From: Crocinitomicaceae bacterium
Lineage (GTDB): Bacteria > Bacteroidota > Bacteroidia > Flavobacteriales_D > Crocinitomicaceae
Assembly (NCBI GenBank): GCA_016708105.1
Contig: JADJGJ010000001.1
Coordinates: forward strand, 2,356,001 to 2,420,000
Direction: 5' to 3'
DNA: 64,000 nucleotides
Shown piece after piece: positions 27,133 to 35,657 of the stretch; the first letter of the stretch is position 1; the number at the start of each line of letters is the position of its first letter. Below the pieces are notes generated by a model. It worked only from the letters and a program-made list of their open reading frames with translations. It was not told where the DNA came from and did not search any database. The position numbers were made by a program, and so were the translations under genes.

Positions 27133-27212
27133 GGGAAATGGGAAGGGGGATGCCAGAAGAAAGAGACTTAATTTTTTAAACAGCTAACATGAGGATAACA
27201 TGTTGAAAAGAC

Positions 27213-28214
27213 TTAGAGACCCACAATTTTACAACGAAGTCCTCTATTTGGGAGAGAAACAAACATCAGCCCGTTGTAATTAACGATAGCTTCACCAACG
27301 TTATCAATTAAAGGTATTGAACAAATCAACTTACCGGCATAATCATAAACCAATGCCACATCATCAGCTGAAATGTCATCTCCTAAATTAATGCGGATTA
27401 TTCCTTCTTCATACAAAACAAATGCTGGTGTATAATCCACTTGTATGATTTTAGTTTCAGTCAATTGTCCATCATTATCATAAGCATTCAATTTGTAGTA
27501 GATGGTGCCAAACATTGGGACTTCCGTGTCAATGATATCGTATTTGTAACTTTGAGAATTATTACCTAAGGCATTTACAACAACAACATCTTCATAATTA
27601 ATTCCATCAACACTTCTAAAAATCTTAAAATAATCAGAATTCAATTCTGACCCTGTGAGCCAACTCAACTGAATGTATCTATCTTTCTGAATACCCTCAA
27701 AATCACTAATACCTAAAGGCAAAATACTACCACAAGCATTACAATAGACACCGGAATAGGTGGTTGAATATGTGATAATTTCATCTGCTCTGTTTGCAGT
27801 TCCGGACACCCGAATTGTTGCCGGTCCAGCAAGCGTATAGCTATCCGTGAGTGTTGCATTAGAAGCTCCCGTTTGAAAGGGCTTTGGTCCACCGGGAATA
27901 TCTACTTTTAGTTGATCACCTGCGTCTGCTCCTGAAGCAGTACAACCAGGTCTATTCTGCATTACAGCGGTAACTGTAAACGTGCAACCGTCTGGAACAA
28001 CAATATCAACTGACATTGGTAACTCCCCTGCGGTACAATTCCCAGAAACACCACTACCACAATTAGGGCCACCGAATGAAGTTAAATCGCAACTAGCTAA
28101 ACAACCACACCCTGCACCTGTTACACCAAGTGTTCCTTCTGGACATTGCCCCTTCACCTCTTTTGTTAAAACCAACATGAAGCAAACCAATATGATATTG
28201 CAAATGCGTTTCAT
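27213..28214 (-). CDS. Secreted Cys-rich protein with a possible T9SS-type C-terminal domain
   Basis: ATG 28212-28214 is preferred over one seven codons upstream because the signal peptide (KRICNIILVCFMLVLTKEVKG) begins there. The first 70 mature residues hold many cysteines (GAGCGCLASC, GPNCGSGVSGNC). A beta-sandwich-like region follows. The last 110 residues resemble adhesin/T9SS C-terminal modules (DRYIQLSWLTGSELNSDYF, then a final sheet ending in KIVGL), in the region where type A sorting domains lie. The sorting domain is a judgement from pattern. Monocistronic; function unknown. Confidence 0.7.
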   Translation of the reverse strand: MKRICNIILVCFMLVLTKEVKGQCPEGTLGVTGAGCGCLASCDLTSFGGPNCGSGVSGNCTAGELPMSVDIVVPDGCTFTVTAVMQNRPGCTASGADAGDQLKVDIPGGPKPFQTGASNATLTDSYTLAGPATIRVSGTANRADEIITYSTTYSGVYCNACGSILPLGISDFEGIQKDRYIQLSWLTGSELNSDYFKIFRSVDGINYEDVVVVNALGNNSQSYKYDIIDTEVPMFGTIYYKLNAYDNDGQLTETKIIQVDYTPAFVLYEEGIIRINLGDDISADDVALVYDYAGKLICSIPLIDNVGEAIVNYNGLMFVSLPNRGLRCKIVGL

Positions 28215-28384
28215 AATTAAATTAATAATTTGCAAAATTTCAGCTAAGCGGTTTCGGATTATCCCGCACAGAACGGGACTCTTATAGGGTGTTCGCTTAA
28301 TTCAGTACAAAACAGATATCAATTGTACAAAACAAAGTTATGAAAAAACTGGGCAGACCTAATTACTAGAATGTTAACAATCAA

Positions 28385-28789
28385 TCAACGTTCAATGGCG
28401 TGAATGCAAACATACTTTCCAATGCGACTTTGCACGTTTGGATCGTCAGAATCCCATTGACCTTCACGTTCTGTCAGAGAAAATTTTGCTGTTTGATCAA
28501 TCAACGGTTTGAGATCACCCGGATCAGCGCCATCTGAGCAGTCAAATTTCACAAACCACTCACTATTTTCATACACCAAAAAATAATCACCAACCCCTTC
28601 AATCAATCGGCCGGCTTTGTTTTCAAAAGGCACATAAATCACTTTTGCTTCAACTTGCTTTTGAGCACTTGGATCTGATGCGTTTGATTCAGTGGGTGTC
28701 ATTTCTTCACTTGTTTCTGCTGACTTTCTTGTATGGCATGCGCTCAAACCAAACATGAACAAACTCATTATCAAAATTATTTTCATCAC
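28385..28789 (-). CDS. Lipoprotein of unknown function
   Basis: The 134-residue lipoprotein has lipobox LSAC (Cys18). A low-complexity Ser/Thr/Glu linker follows, then a small domain with VIYVPFENKAGRLIEGVGDY and EWFVKFDCSDGADPGD and a second Cys at the end (YVCIHAIER). The two cysteines could form a disulfide. I recognise no family. It stands alone, with the M16 gene terminator at 28853-28882 upstream. Confidence 0.7.
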   Translation of the reverse strand: MMKIILIMSLFMFGLSACHTRKSAETSEEMTPTESNASDPSAQKQVEAKVIYVPFENKAGRLIEGVGDYFLVYENSEWFVKFDCSDGADPGDLKPLIDQTAKFSLTEREGQWDSDDPNVQSRIGKYVCIHAIER

Positions 28790-28852
28790 CTGAATTTAAG
28801 AACATTCTTTGCTTTACTACAACCTTATCTTGATAAAGTTCTTCTGCAAGAT

Positions 28853-28882
28853 AAAAAAAACCGCCCTGGTGAGGACGGTTTT
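28853..28882 (-). terminator. Intrinsic terminator of the M16 peptidase operon
   Basis: Minus-strand AAAACCGTCC / GGGCGGTTTT with a loop of about six bases is followed by a T-run, 22 bases past the stop of the gene at 28904-31036. Confidence 0.85.
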
Positions 28883-28903
28883 CTGTTATTTGAATAATTA
28901 TTA

Positions 28904-31036
28904 CTAATCAAACGTACCAATAAATGCTTTAGATTTTGCTTTTTTCTTAACTACACAACCTTGCACTACAAAAGGTAACACCTGTCCACCTACCGACATT
29001 TTCATTGAGTGGGCAATGATCAATCCTTTACCCATGTCACGGTAATCACCATACGCAATTACTATAGTCATCACTCCTTCTTCTGTTGTGGTAAATGTTT
29101 CTTTCATATCAAGCATGCCGGTTTCAACATTGTAATACTCGTATGAAAACTCATTTACATTGTTCACTTGCGTAATTTTCACTTTATAATATTCTTTACC
29201 GTCAACTACATCAATTCCTAATAATTCAACTTTAATTGAATCATCTTGCAAATAATATAGTTGAACAAAAGGGAACGATGATTTCTGACGTTTTGCAATT
29301 TCATTTTCATCATATTTTGTTGAACCTTGACCCATGGCAAATGTACCTCCTTCAGTTCCGTTAAACCATTCTTTTTGTTGGGTGCCGTTCATCATCGGAC
29401 TGCTAACCTTCATTATAAATGCTGACATGTTTGGTTTTCCTTCATAAGTGACTAAAGTCAGTGACCCACCAATCTCAGGTAAATCAGCAAGGTACGATGT
29501 TTGAATAAAACCAATACGGGCAAGTTTTGCGTCAAAACCGGCTTGATCATTTACCATAAAGCAATTGAAAGCAAATTGATTAAAAATAGTTTCTAAGGTA
29601 ACGCCATCCGGAACTTGTTTCAACTGTGCTTTGTCATTGCCATAATAATCTTTGTAATGAATAGCATTAGATGCATCAAATACTTTTAATTTTTCAGCTA
29701 TCTCTTGATTACCTACTACCAGAATATTCAAATTTTCAGGGCGCAGGTATTTTTGTGCAACGCGCAATACATCTTCTTTTGTTACCTTTTCAAGATTCAT
29801 CAGATAATTTGAATAATAATCTTTAGGTAAATTATAACGGATAGTATTCAGCGCAAAACGAGCAACCGTTTCAGGACTTTCCAAAGATCTTGCAAAAGCA
29901 CCGGTCATTGAGCTTTTCACCAGGCTGAGTTCTTCATCTGTTACCCCATTGGTAAACATATTTTGTATTTCATAAATAATTTGGACAATAGCACTGTCAG
30001 TAACTTCATTTCTGAAACTTCCGCCGGCTGAAAAAATTCCAATAATTTCATCTGGTGCTATAGAAGAATAACAACCATAGGTGTATGCTTTGTCTTCACG
30101 CAAATTGGCCATTAATCTGGCTGAAAAACTTCCTCCACCCAAAATGCCATTCATAACGCTCAGCGCAATTGCATCAGGATGTCCCGGTTTTAATTCTACC
30201 GTGTGCGAAATATCAATAACACTTTGAACTGCCCCCGGTTTATCAACAAAAAACACATTGTTTCCTTTCAATACAGGCAATGGATAAACCGGACGTTTCA
30301 ATTCAGCTCCTTTTTGCCATTTTGCAAAATATTTATCTACATACGATTTTGCCTCAGCTTGTGAAATATCTCCCACAATTACTAGATAGGCGTAATTAGG
30401 AATAAAATTTCTTTTGTAGAAATCTTTCACATCATCAACCGTAATATTATTCACCGTAGTTTCAGTAGCTACTTCACCATAAGGGTGAGCAGCGCCATAA
30501 TTTACCACGCCGCTGACAATACCAGAAATTGAATTTGGGTCAGAAGGAATAGAAGATAAATTAGATAATGTTTGAGAAATAATGCGGTCAAAATCTTCTT
30601 GCGGGAAAGCCGGATTAAAAATCATATCACTCAATAATTCCAATAACTGAGGTGTATGTTTCTTCAATGATGAAGCAAAAAATCCTCTTGGAGTAGTGAA
30701 TAAAGAAGCTCCGATATAATCAATTTTCTGATCAAAAACATCTTTAGTCATAGACGTGGTACCACAAGCCATCAACTCACCAAAAATCTGGTTAAGTCCG
30801 GCTTTATCACCCATGGCTACCGTTGGATAATCTATATATAACTGAAAGGATACTTTAGGTAATTTATGATTTTCTACTACAATAACTTTCAACCCGTTTT
30901 CAAGCGTGATGGCATCCGGAATATTGAATTTTATTTCAGGATTAGGTTGCGCCTTTGGTGCTGTTGAACGATCAACCTGAGCAAATGATAACATGCCGGC
31001 GATACAGAGAACAACGAATGCAAAATATTTTTTCAT
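28904..31036 (-). CDS. M16-family protein lacking the zinc motif, with C-terminal extension
   Basis: The 710-residue protein has a signal peptide (KKYFAFVVLCIAGMLSFAQ). It carries the M16 fold: TLENGLKVIVVENHKLPKVS at about residue 45, then KRNFIPNYAYLVIVGDI and LGGGSFSARLMANLREDKAY. Where active members have HxxEH it reads GLNQIFGELM, so it should be catalytically inactive. After about residue 480 there is a further 220-residue domain ending in YGDYRDMGKGLIIAHSMKM, similar to outer-membrane lipoprotein carrier-like repeats. It follows the active M16 gene after 44 bases; M16 peptidases often work as active/inactive pairs, so a heterodimer is likely. Confidence 0.85.
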   Translation of the reverse strand: MKKYFAFVVLCIAGMLSFAQVDRSTAPKAQPNPEIKFNIPDAITLENGLKVIVVENHKLPKVSFQLYIDYPTVAMGDKAGLNQIFGELMACGTTSMTKDVFDQKIDYIGASLFTTPRGFFASSLKKHTPQLLELLSDMIFNPAFPQEDFDRIISQTLSNLSSIPSDPNSISGIVSGVVNYGAAHPYGEVATETTVNNITVDDVKDFYKRNFIPNYAYLVIVGDISQAEAKSYVDKYFAKWQKGAELKRPVYPLPVLKGNNVFFVDKPGAVQSVIDISHTVELKPGHPDAIALSVMNGILGGGSFSARLMANLREDKAYTYGCYSSIAPDEIIGIFSAGGSFRNEVTDSAIVQIIYEIQNMFTNGVTDEELSLVKSSMTGAFARSLESPETVARFALNTIRYNLPKDYYSNYLMNLEKVTKEDVLRVAQKYLRPENLNILVVGNQEIAEKLKVFDASNAIHYKDYYGNDKAQLKQVPDGVTLETIFNQFAFNCFMVNDQAGFDAKLARIGFIQTSYLADLPEIGGSLTLVTYEGKPNMSAFIMKVSSPMMNGTQQKEWFNGTEGGTFAMGQGSTKYDENEIAKRQKSSFPFVQLYYLQDDSIKVELLGIDVVDGKEYYKVKITQVNNVNEFSYEYYNVETGMLDMKETFTTTEEGVMTIVIAYGDYRDMGKGLIIAHSMKMSVGGQVLPFVVQGCVVKKKAKSKAFIGTFD

Positions 31037-31080
31037 CTTTTATCTTTTTTAATACAATACTGAGAACATTTTTTCATTAA

Positions 31081-32577
31081 CTATTCTCCTTGTTTTGGTA
31101 AATAATAGAGCACTACTCTATTTGATTTGGTGAAATATGTTTTAGCAACGCGCTGAATATCTTCACGCGTTACGGCCATGTATTTATCAATTTCAGTATT
31201 GATCAGGTTTGCGCTTTTTTTGTAGACATGATAATCAGCCAGCGTTTCTGCTATACCTGCCATGGTTGAATTGCGCGTGATAAAATCACTTTCAATCATG
31301 TTGCGTAATTTACCTAATTCATCTTCTGAAATTAATTCATTTTGCAATCTCTCAACCTCAGCCTGAATTGCGGCCTCCAAATCTTTTAAATCACCCCCCA
31401 TTGGCGGAATAGCAAGCATGATAGCCACACCCGGATCTTCTAACGGATAAGGAAAAGAAAGTGCGAATAATGCTTTTTCTTTTTCAACCAAATTTTTATT
31501 CAAACGAGAACTGTTACCTTGTGATAAAATCATAGACATCATTTCAACCGCATAATGATCAGCATGTATCAATTCAGGTGTACGATATGCAATTGCAATT
31601 GCCGGTAACTGAATATTATCGTACACGGTATCGCGCACTTCAGCTTTCAACAGTCCCTCTTTGATAGTTGGGCGTGGAATTTCTCTTGGTTTGTCCGATA
31701 CATTCGGAAAATATTTTTTAATGAAATCTTCCGTAGACAAATCACGTTCATAATCACCAATAAAATCTTTTGAAGTTTCACGACCTTTCAGTTGCTCACC
31801 GTATTTTGCCTGAAATTTTTCGAGCGTTAAAAATTCTTTGTCACGATACACGTCTAATTTATCACCGTTAGGTATTGATCCAAAATAAGTGGCAATCCAT
31901 TTTTTAGTTTGTTCAATATTCAAATCACCGGCAATAGAAAGTGTTGCGTTGTGAGGAACATAAAACGTGCGATAAAAATTCACGTAATCATCTTCCTGTG
32001 CAGCATCCAAGTCTTCCATGCTTCCGATTGGTTGCCATTTATATGGATGCTCACTATAAGCTCTTCTGAAAATTTCATACATTAAACCACCGTACGGTTG
32101 ATTATCCATACGTTGACGCTTTTCTTCCTTTACAACTTCACGTTGCGTTTCAATTCCTATATTCTCAACTTTGGCATGCAATAATCTTTCTGATTCAAGC
32201 CAGATACCTAATTCCAGTTGATTTGAAGGCAATATTTCATAATAAAAAGTGCGATCTTGTGTGGTATTGGCATTCAGTGTACCGCCTGCACCCTCAACAT
32301 ATTTATCAAATTGATGTCTGTCAATATTTTCAGTACCCTCAAACATGAGATGTTCAAAAAAGTGTGCAAACCCTGTGCGGCCCTCTTTTTCATTTTTTGA
32401 CCCCACGTGATACATAATAGTAACCGCAGTAATGGGCGTTGAATGATCTTCATGCAAAATAACATGAAGGCCGTTTGGCAGATCGTATTCAACAAATTCA
32501 ATTTTTTTTCGATCCTGTGCAAAGGTTGACAAAACAACAAACATCAGCGCACAAGTCATAAGGAATTTAAACTTCAT
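31081..32577 (-). CDS. Zinc-dependent M16 peptidase (active subunit)
   Basis: From ATG 32575-32577 the protein has about 498 residues and a signal peptide (KFKFLMTCALMFVVLSTFAQ). The inverted zinc motif HFFEH is at residues 72-76 (His72, Glu75, His76), with the downstream Glu in REVVKEEKRQRMD. VPHNATLSIAGDLNIEQ and SQGNSSRLNKNLVEKEKALF mark the second half. M16 peptidases cut short peptides inside a closed chamber, here probably in the periplasm. An ATG 15 codons earlier lies inside the promoter region, since a TATTTTTG -7 element is at 32600-32607. It is first in the pair with the inactive subunit. Confidence 0.9.
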   Translation of the reverse strand: MKFKFLMTCALMFVVLSTFAQDRKKIEFVEYDLPNGLHVILHEDHSTPITAVTIMYHVGSKNEKEGRTGFAHFFEHLMFEGTENIDRHQFDKYVEGAGGTLNANTTQDRTFYYEILPSNQLELGIWLESERLLHAKVENIGIETQREVVKEEKRQRMDNQPYGGLMYEIFRRAYSEHPYKWQPIGSMEDLDAAQEDDYVNFYRTFYVPHNATLSIAGDLNIEQTKKWIATYFGSIPNGDKLDVYRDKEFLTLEKFQAKYGEQLKGRETSKDFIGDYERDLSTEDFIKKYFPNVSDKPREIPRPTIKEGLLKAEVRDTVYDNIQLPAIAIAYRTPELIHADHYAVEMMSMILSQGNSSRLNKNLVEKEKALFALSFPYPLEDPGVAIMLAIPPMGGDLKDLEAAIQAEVERLQNELISEDELGKLRNMIESDFITRNSTMAGIAETLADYHVYKKSANLINTEIDKYMAVTREDIQRVAKTYFTKSNRVVLYYLPKQGE

Positions 32578-32893
32578 CTGATCTCTTTTTAGTGAAGAAC
32601 AAAAATAAGAACTGTTTCTCAATAAATACCTCTCGGTTGATGATTGGTAAAAAATGACCGTAAAAGGTATTTTTCAAAGGCTCAGCTTGTATCGTGAGCC
32701 CTTGTTAACAGAGATTTAAACACCTCATCAGCACTAAATCAAATGTAATGTGTCGGTAGTATTTATCAGGATGACATCGTGTTTTTTTTACTAATGCTGC
32801 ATAATTCACTTATTAAGCACTATTTTTAGCCTGCAGCGGAATCATCAAAAAAAAACAACTGACAAGAAACGCTTTGTAAAAATTGACATTTGC
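32578..32893. other. Gene-free divergent spacer
   Basis: The 316 bases between the M16 gene and the next gene hold a minus-strand -7 element (TATTTTTG, 32600-32607). On the plus side GACATTTG (32885-32892) is a one-mismatch -7 that would start the 32894 gene almost at its ATG. I see no RNA gene or repeat in the rest. Confidence 0.5.
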
Positions 32894-33733
32894 ATGAAAA
32901 AACTAGTCCTGATTTTTTTGTTATCATCATCATTGCACGCCTTCAATCATGAAGTGTATTCACTTACAGAAGATTTACATACTAAACTCAACGCAGGAGA
33001 TTCTTCCGGATTTTTTAATTTTTTCACCAAAGATGCGCTACTGCATAATTTGAGTGAAACCGGACTAGAAACTATCACACTTGAAGCTTTTGCAGGTGTT
33101 CTCACTAAATTCAGATCAGGCGAATACAAAGAAGATTTTACCCAAATTGAAGTTCGTGATCTTGAAACCGGATTGGTATACGCCGATGTGAGTTTCAGTT
33201 TTTTTATTAATGAGAAACTCGCTTTCACAGGCATTGATCATGTTTTATGGATCAAAGAAAACAATCAATGGAAAATTACCACCTTATATACAGGAGCATT
33301 AAAACCAAAATTTACCACATCAGGAGGAAATGGAATTCTTACCCAGCAATTGGATTCATCCATGAATCAATGGCATTTGGATGTGGCTGAATTCAGGTTA
33401 GAACAATATTTTAATTTCATGGCTGATGAGTTTATTTTTTTAGGAACTGATCCTTCAGAACGATGGACAAAAAAAGAATTCTACCAATTTTGTGAACCAT
33501 ACTTTGAAAAAAAATCAACCTGGAATTTTAAAACAAACCAACGCTATTGGTATCTCAACAGTAGTGAAGATGTTGCCTGGTTTGAAGAATCACTGGATAC
33601 TTGGATGGAAGAATGTCGCGGATCAGGCGTATTAGTGAAACAAAATAATGAATGGAAAATAGCGCACTATAATTTAAGTGTGTTGATTGAAAACGAGAAA
33701 GTAGATAAATTTATCAAACTGAGAAAAAAATAA
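32894..33733 (+). CDS. Exported protein with two SnoaL/NTF2-like domains
   Basis: The 279-residue protein has a signal peptide (KKLVLIFLLSSSLHA). Two NTF2-like domains follow: first LNAGDSSGFFNFFTKDALLH ... IDHVLWIKENNQWKITTLYT; second YFNFMADEFIFLGTDPSERW ... GSGVLVKQNNEWKIAHYNLS. The internal repeat of 'V(L/W)VK.NN.WKI' shows a duplication. Such domains bind small ligands or act as isomerases; none is specified here. The next gene starts five bases later, so this gene is co-transcribed with the ACMSD-type gene. Confidence 0.78.
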   Translation: MKKLVLIFLLSSSLHAFNHEVYSLTEDLHTKLNAGDSSGFFNFFTKDALLHNLSETGLETITLEAFAGVLTKFRSGEYKEDFTQIEVRDLETGLVYADVSFSFFINEKLAFTGIDHVLWIKENNQWKITTLYTGALKPKFTTSGGNGILTQQLDSSMNQWHLDVAEFRLEQYFNFMADEFIFLGTDPSERWTKKEFYQFCEPYFEKKSTWNFKTNQRYWYLNSSEDVAWFEESLDTWMEECRGSGVLVKQNNEWKIAHYNLSVLIENEKVDKFIKLRKK

Positions 33734-33738
33734 ATCGC

Positions 33739-34752
33739 ATGCTTAAAATAGATATGCATACTCATATTCTTCCGGCTGAAATGCCTAACTGGACAAACAA
33801 GTTTGGTTATGGAGATTTCATCTGGCTGAAACAAACTGAAAATGCAGGATTTGCTGACATGATGAAAGGAAACCAATTCTTCAGGCGCATTGAAGAAAAT
33901 TGCTGGAATGAAACGATGCGCATTCACGATTATGAAAAATTTCAAACTCAAGTGCAGGTTGTTTGCACAGTACCTGTAATGTTTTCATATTGGGCAAAAC
34001 CAAATGACACGCTTGCACTGAGCCAGTTTTTAAATGATCATATTGCTGATTTACAAGCACGATTTCCAAAAAATTATTTAGGTCTTGGAACTGTACCAAT
34101 GCAAGATCCGCAATTAGCAATTCAGGAACTTTACAGACTGAAATCTGAACTACATATGCCGGGCATACAAATTGGTTCAAACATCCATGATGAAAATTTG
34201 AGTGATCCTAAATACTTTGAATTTTTTAAAGAAGCAGAAAAGTTGAACATGGCCATTATGATTCATCCGTGGGAAATGATGGGTGAAAAGAGCATGCAGA
34301 AATACTGGCTACCGTGGTTAGTTGGCATGCCTGCTGAAACAGCGCGCGCCGCAGCAAGTTTGATTTTTGGCGGAATTCTTGAACGCTTGCCTCAACTGCG
34401 AGTACTTTTTTCACATGCCGGTGGATCTTTCATTCCAACCATTGGCAGACTAGAGCATGGTTTCAATTGCCGACCGGATTTGGTGGCTGTTGACAATAAA
34501 AAAAATCCTCGCACCTATCTCGGAAAATTTTGGGTTGATTCCATTACCCATGATTTAGATTTATTAAAATACATTTTGAAAATTCAAGGTTCAAAAAAAG
34601 TGTGCCTGGGTTCTGACTATCCTTTTCCCTTAGGTGATTTAGAGATTGGAAAATTCATTGAAGAAAGTGATTTACCAGCTGAAGTAATCGAAGACATTTT
34701 CTGCAATTCTACACTTGAATGGCTTCAGTTAGAGAAAGAAAAATTCTTGTGA
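33739..34752 (+). CDS. 2-amino-3-carboxymuconate-6-semialdehyde decarboxylase (ACMSD)
   Basis: ACMSD diverts the kynurenine-pathway intermediate from NAD synthesis to catabolism. The 337-residue protein follows the human enzyme closely in my memory of that sequence: KIDMHTHILPAEMP (metal His pair), RRIEENCWNETMRI, CTVPVMFSYWAKPNDTL, GLGTVPMQDPQLA, MIHPWEMM, KYWLPWLVGMPAETA, LFSHAGGSFIPTIGRLEHGF and GSDYPFPLGDLEIGKFIEES. It is a TIM-barrel amidohydrolase-fold enzyme. No other kynurenine gene is in the window, so it may be linked to a pathway elsewhere. Confidence 0.92.
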   Translation: MLKIDMHTHILPAEMPNWTNKFGYGDFIWLKQTENAGFADMMKGNQFFRRIEENCWNETMRIHDYEKFQTQVQVVCTVPVMFSYWAKPNDTLALSQFLNDHIADLQARFPKNYLGLGTVPMQDPQLAIQELYRLKSELHMPGIQIGSNIHDENLSDPKYFEFFKEAEKLNMAIMIHPWEMMGEKSMQKYWLPWLVGMPAETARAAASLIFGGILERLPQLRVLFSHAGGSFIPTIGRLEHGFNCRPDLVAVDNKKNPRTYLGKFWVDSITHDLDLLKYILKIQGSKKVCLGSDYPFPLGDLEIGKFIEESDLPAEVIEDIFCNSTLEWLQLEKEKFL

Positions 34753-34778
34753 ACGTGAACATATTAAACTAACTTCTC

Positions 34779-35336
34779 ATGAAAATGAAATCAGGTTTGG
34801 TCATGTTATTGGTGTATATTTTACCTTGTATATTTTTATCATGCCTTGCAACAAAAAATAAAAAAGAGTCACTTGAACTCACTGAAAAAAATGCCGCACC
34901 AGAATATGAGATTGAAGACACAACACCGCGTGTAACGGGCATAGGCGGTATTTTTTTTAGGTCAGAAAATCCTTCCAACCTCAATGCATGGTACGGAAAA
35001 CATTTGGGATTAGCTATTGATGATTACGGCTCACCCTTTGAATTCAGAAACGCCAATCAGCCTGATCAAATTAATTATTTGCGCTGGAGTCCTTTTGAAA
35101 AAAACACCAAATATCTTCAACCTTCAGAAAAAGACTTCATGATCAATTATCGCGTGTACAATTTAGAAGGCTTGGTCAGGAATATGAAAAACGACAGCAT
35201 TGAGTTTTTAGATGAGATCACTAATTACGATTACGGAAAATTTATTCATCTCATAGATCCTGAAGGAAATAAATTGGAATTATGGGAACCTAACGATGCT
35301 TTTCTGACAACATTGGGTGGTAAAACAACAAAATAA
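34779..35336 (+). CDS. VOC (glyoxalase-like) domain lipoprotein
   Basis: The 185-residue protein has a lipobox FLSC (Cys22) and then a VOC fold with RVTGIGGIFFRSENPSNLNA, WYGKHLGLAIDDYGSPFEF, and YGKFIHLIDPEGNKLELWEP. VOC proteins are glyoxalases, dioxygenases or resistance proteins; membrane-anchored versions are unusual. Metal residues are likely the Glu of KLELWEP and a few His, but I cannot complete the set. Probably in one operon with the neighbours. Confidence 0.8.
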   Translation: MKMKSGLVMLLVYILPCIFLSCLATKNKKESLELTEKNAAPEYEIEDTTPRVTGIGGIFFRSENPSNLNAWYGKHLGLAIDDYGSPFEFRNANQPDQINYLRWSPFEKNTKYLQPSEKDFMINYRVYNLEGLVRNMKNDSIEFLDEITNYDYGKFIHLIDPEGNKLELWEPNDAFLTTLGGKTTK

Positions 35337-35348
35337 TTCGTGGGGTAT

Positions 35349-35657
35349 ATGTTTTACAAAGGCTTAAATTTTATTGGATTTATTCGCATCATGTTTTCAC
35401 CGGTACTGATTTTTACTTTGCTTGGAGGCATTATCTACTATACTTTGCTTCACGACACATTCGCAGGTAAATTAACTTGGACTTTATTGATCATACTCGG
35501 ATTTATCCTTGGAGTTTTGTGGGCAATGAAAATTGCAAAACGACAAGATCCGCAATCTTATCTTTCAAAAATGAGTTCATCAGAAGACATTGGTAGCGGA
35601 ATTAAAAAAGATGCAAAAAAAAAATCCCCCGGCGTAGCGGAGGATTTTAACTATTAA
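35349..35657 (+). CDS. Small membrane protein
   Basis: About 102 residues with two hydrophobic helices (residues ~14-32, MFSPVLIFTLLGGIIYYTLL, and ~44-64, TWTLLIILGFILGVLWAM) and a basic/acidic C-terminus. ATG 35349 is preferred; a GTG three codons earlier (35340) is possible. It ends inside the stop of dnaA: the two genes converge with a four-base overlap. Its last codons also form the dnaA terminator (35614-35648). Confidence 0.65.
   Translation: MFYKGLNFIGFIRIMFSPVLIFTLLGGIIYYTLLHDTFAGKLTWTLLIILGFILGVLWAMKIAKRQDPQSYLSKMSSSEDIGSGIKKDAKKKSPGVAEDFNY
35614..35648 (-). terminator. dnaA terminator embedded in the convergent gene
   Basis: Minus-strand AAATCCTCCGC / GCCGGGGGATTT stem (one or two mismatches) then ten T, six bases after the dnaA stop. 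The same DNA encodes the C-terminal KKSPGVAED of the plus-strand gene. The plus-strand reading ends in fewer T, so it acts mainly for dnaA. Confidence 0.75.
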
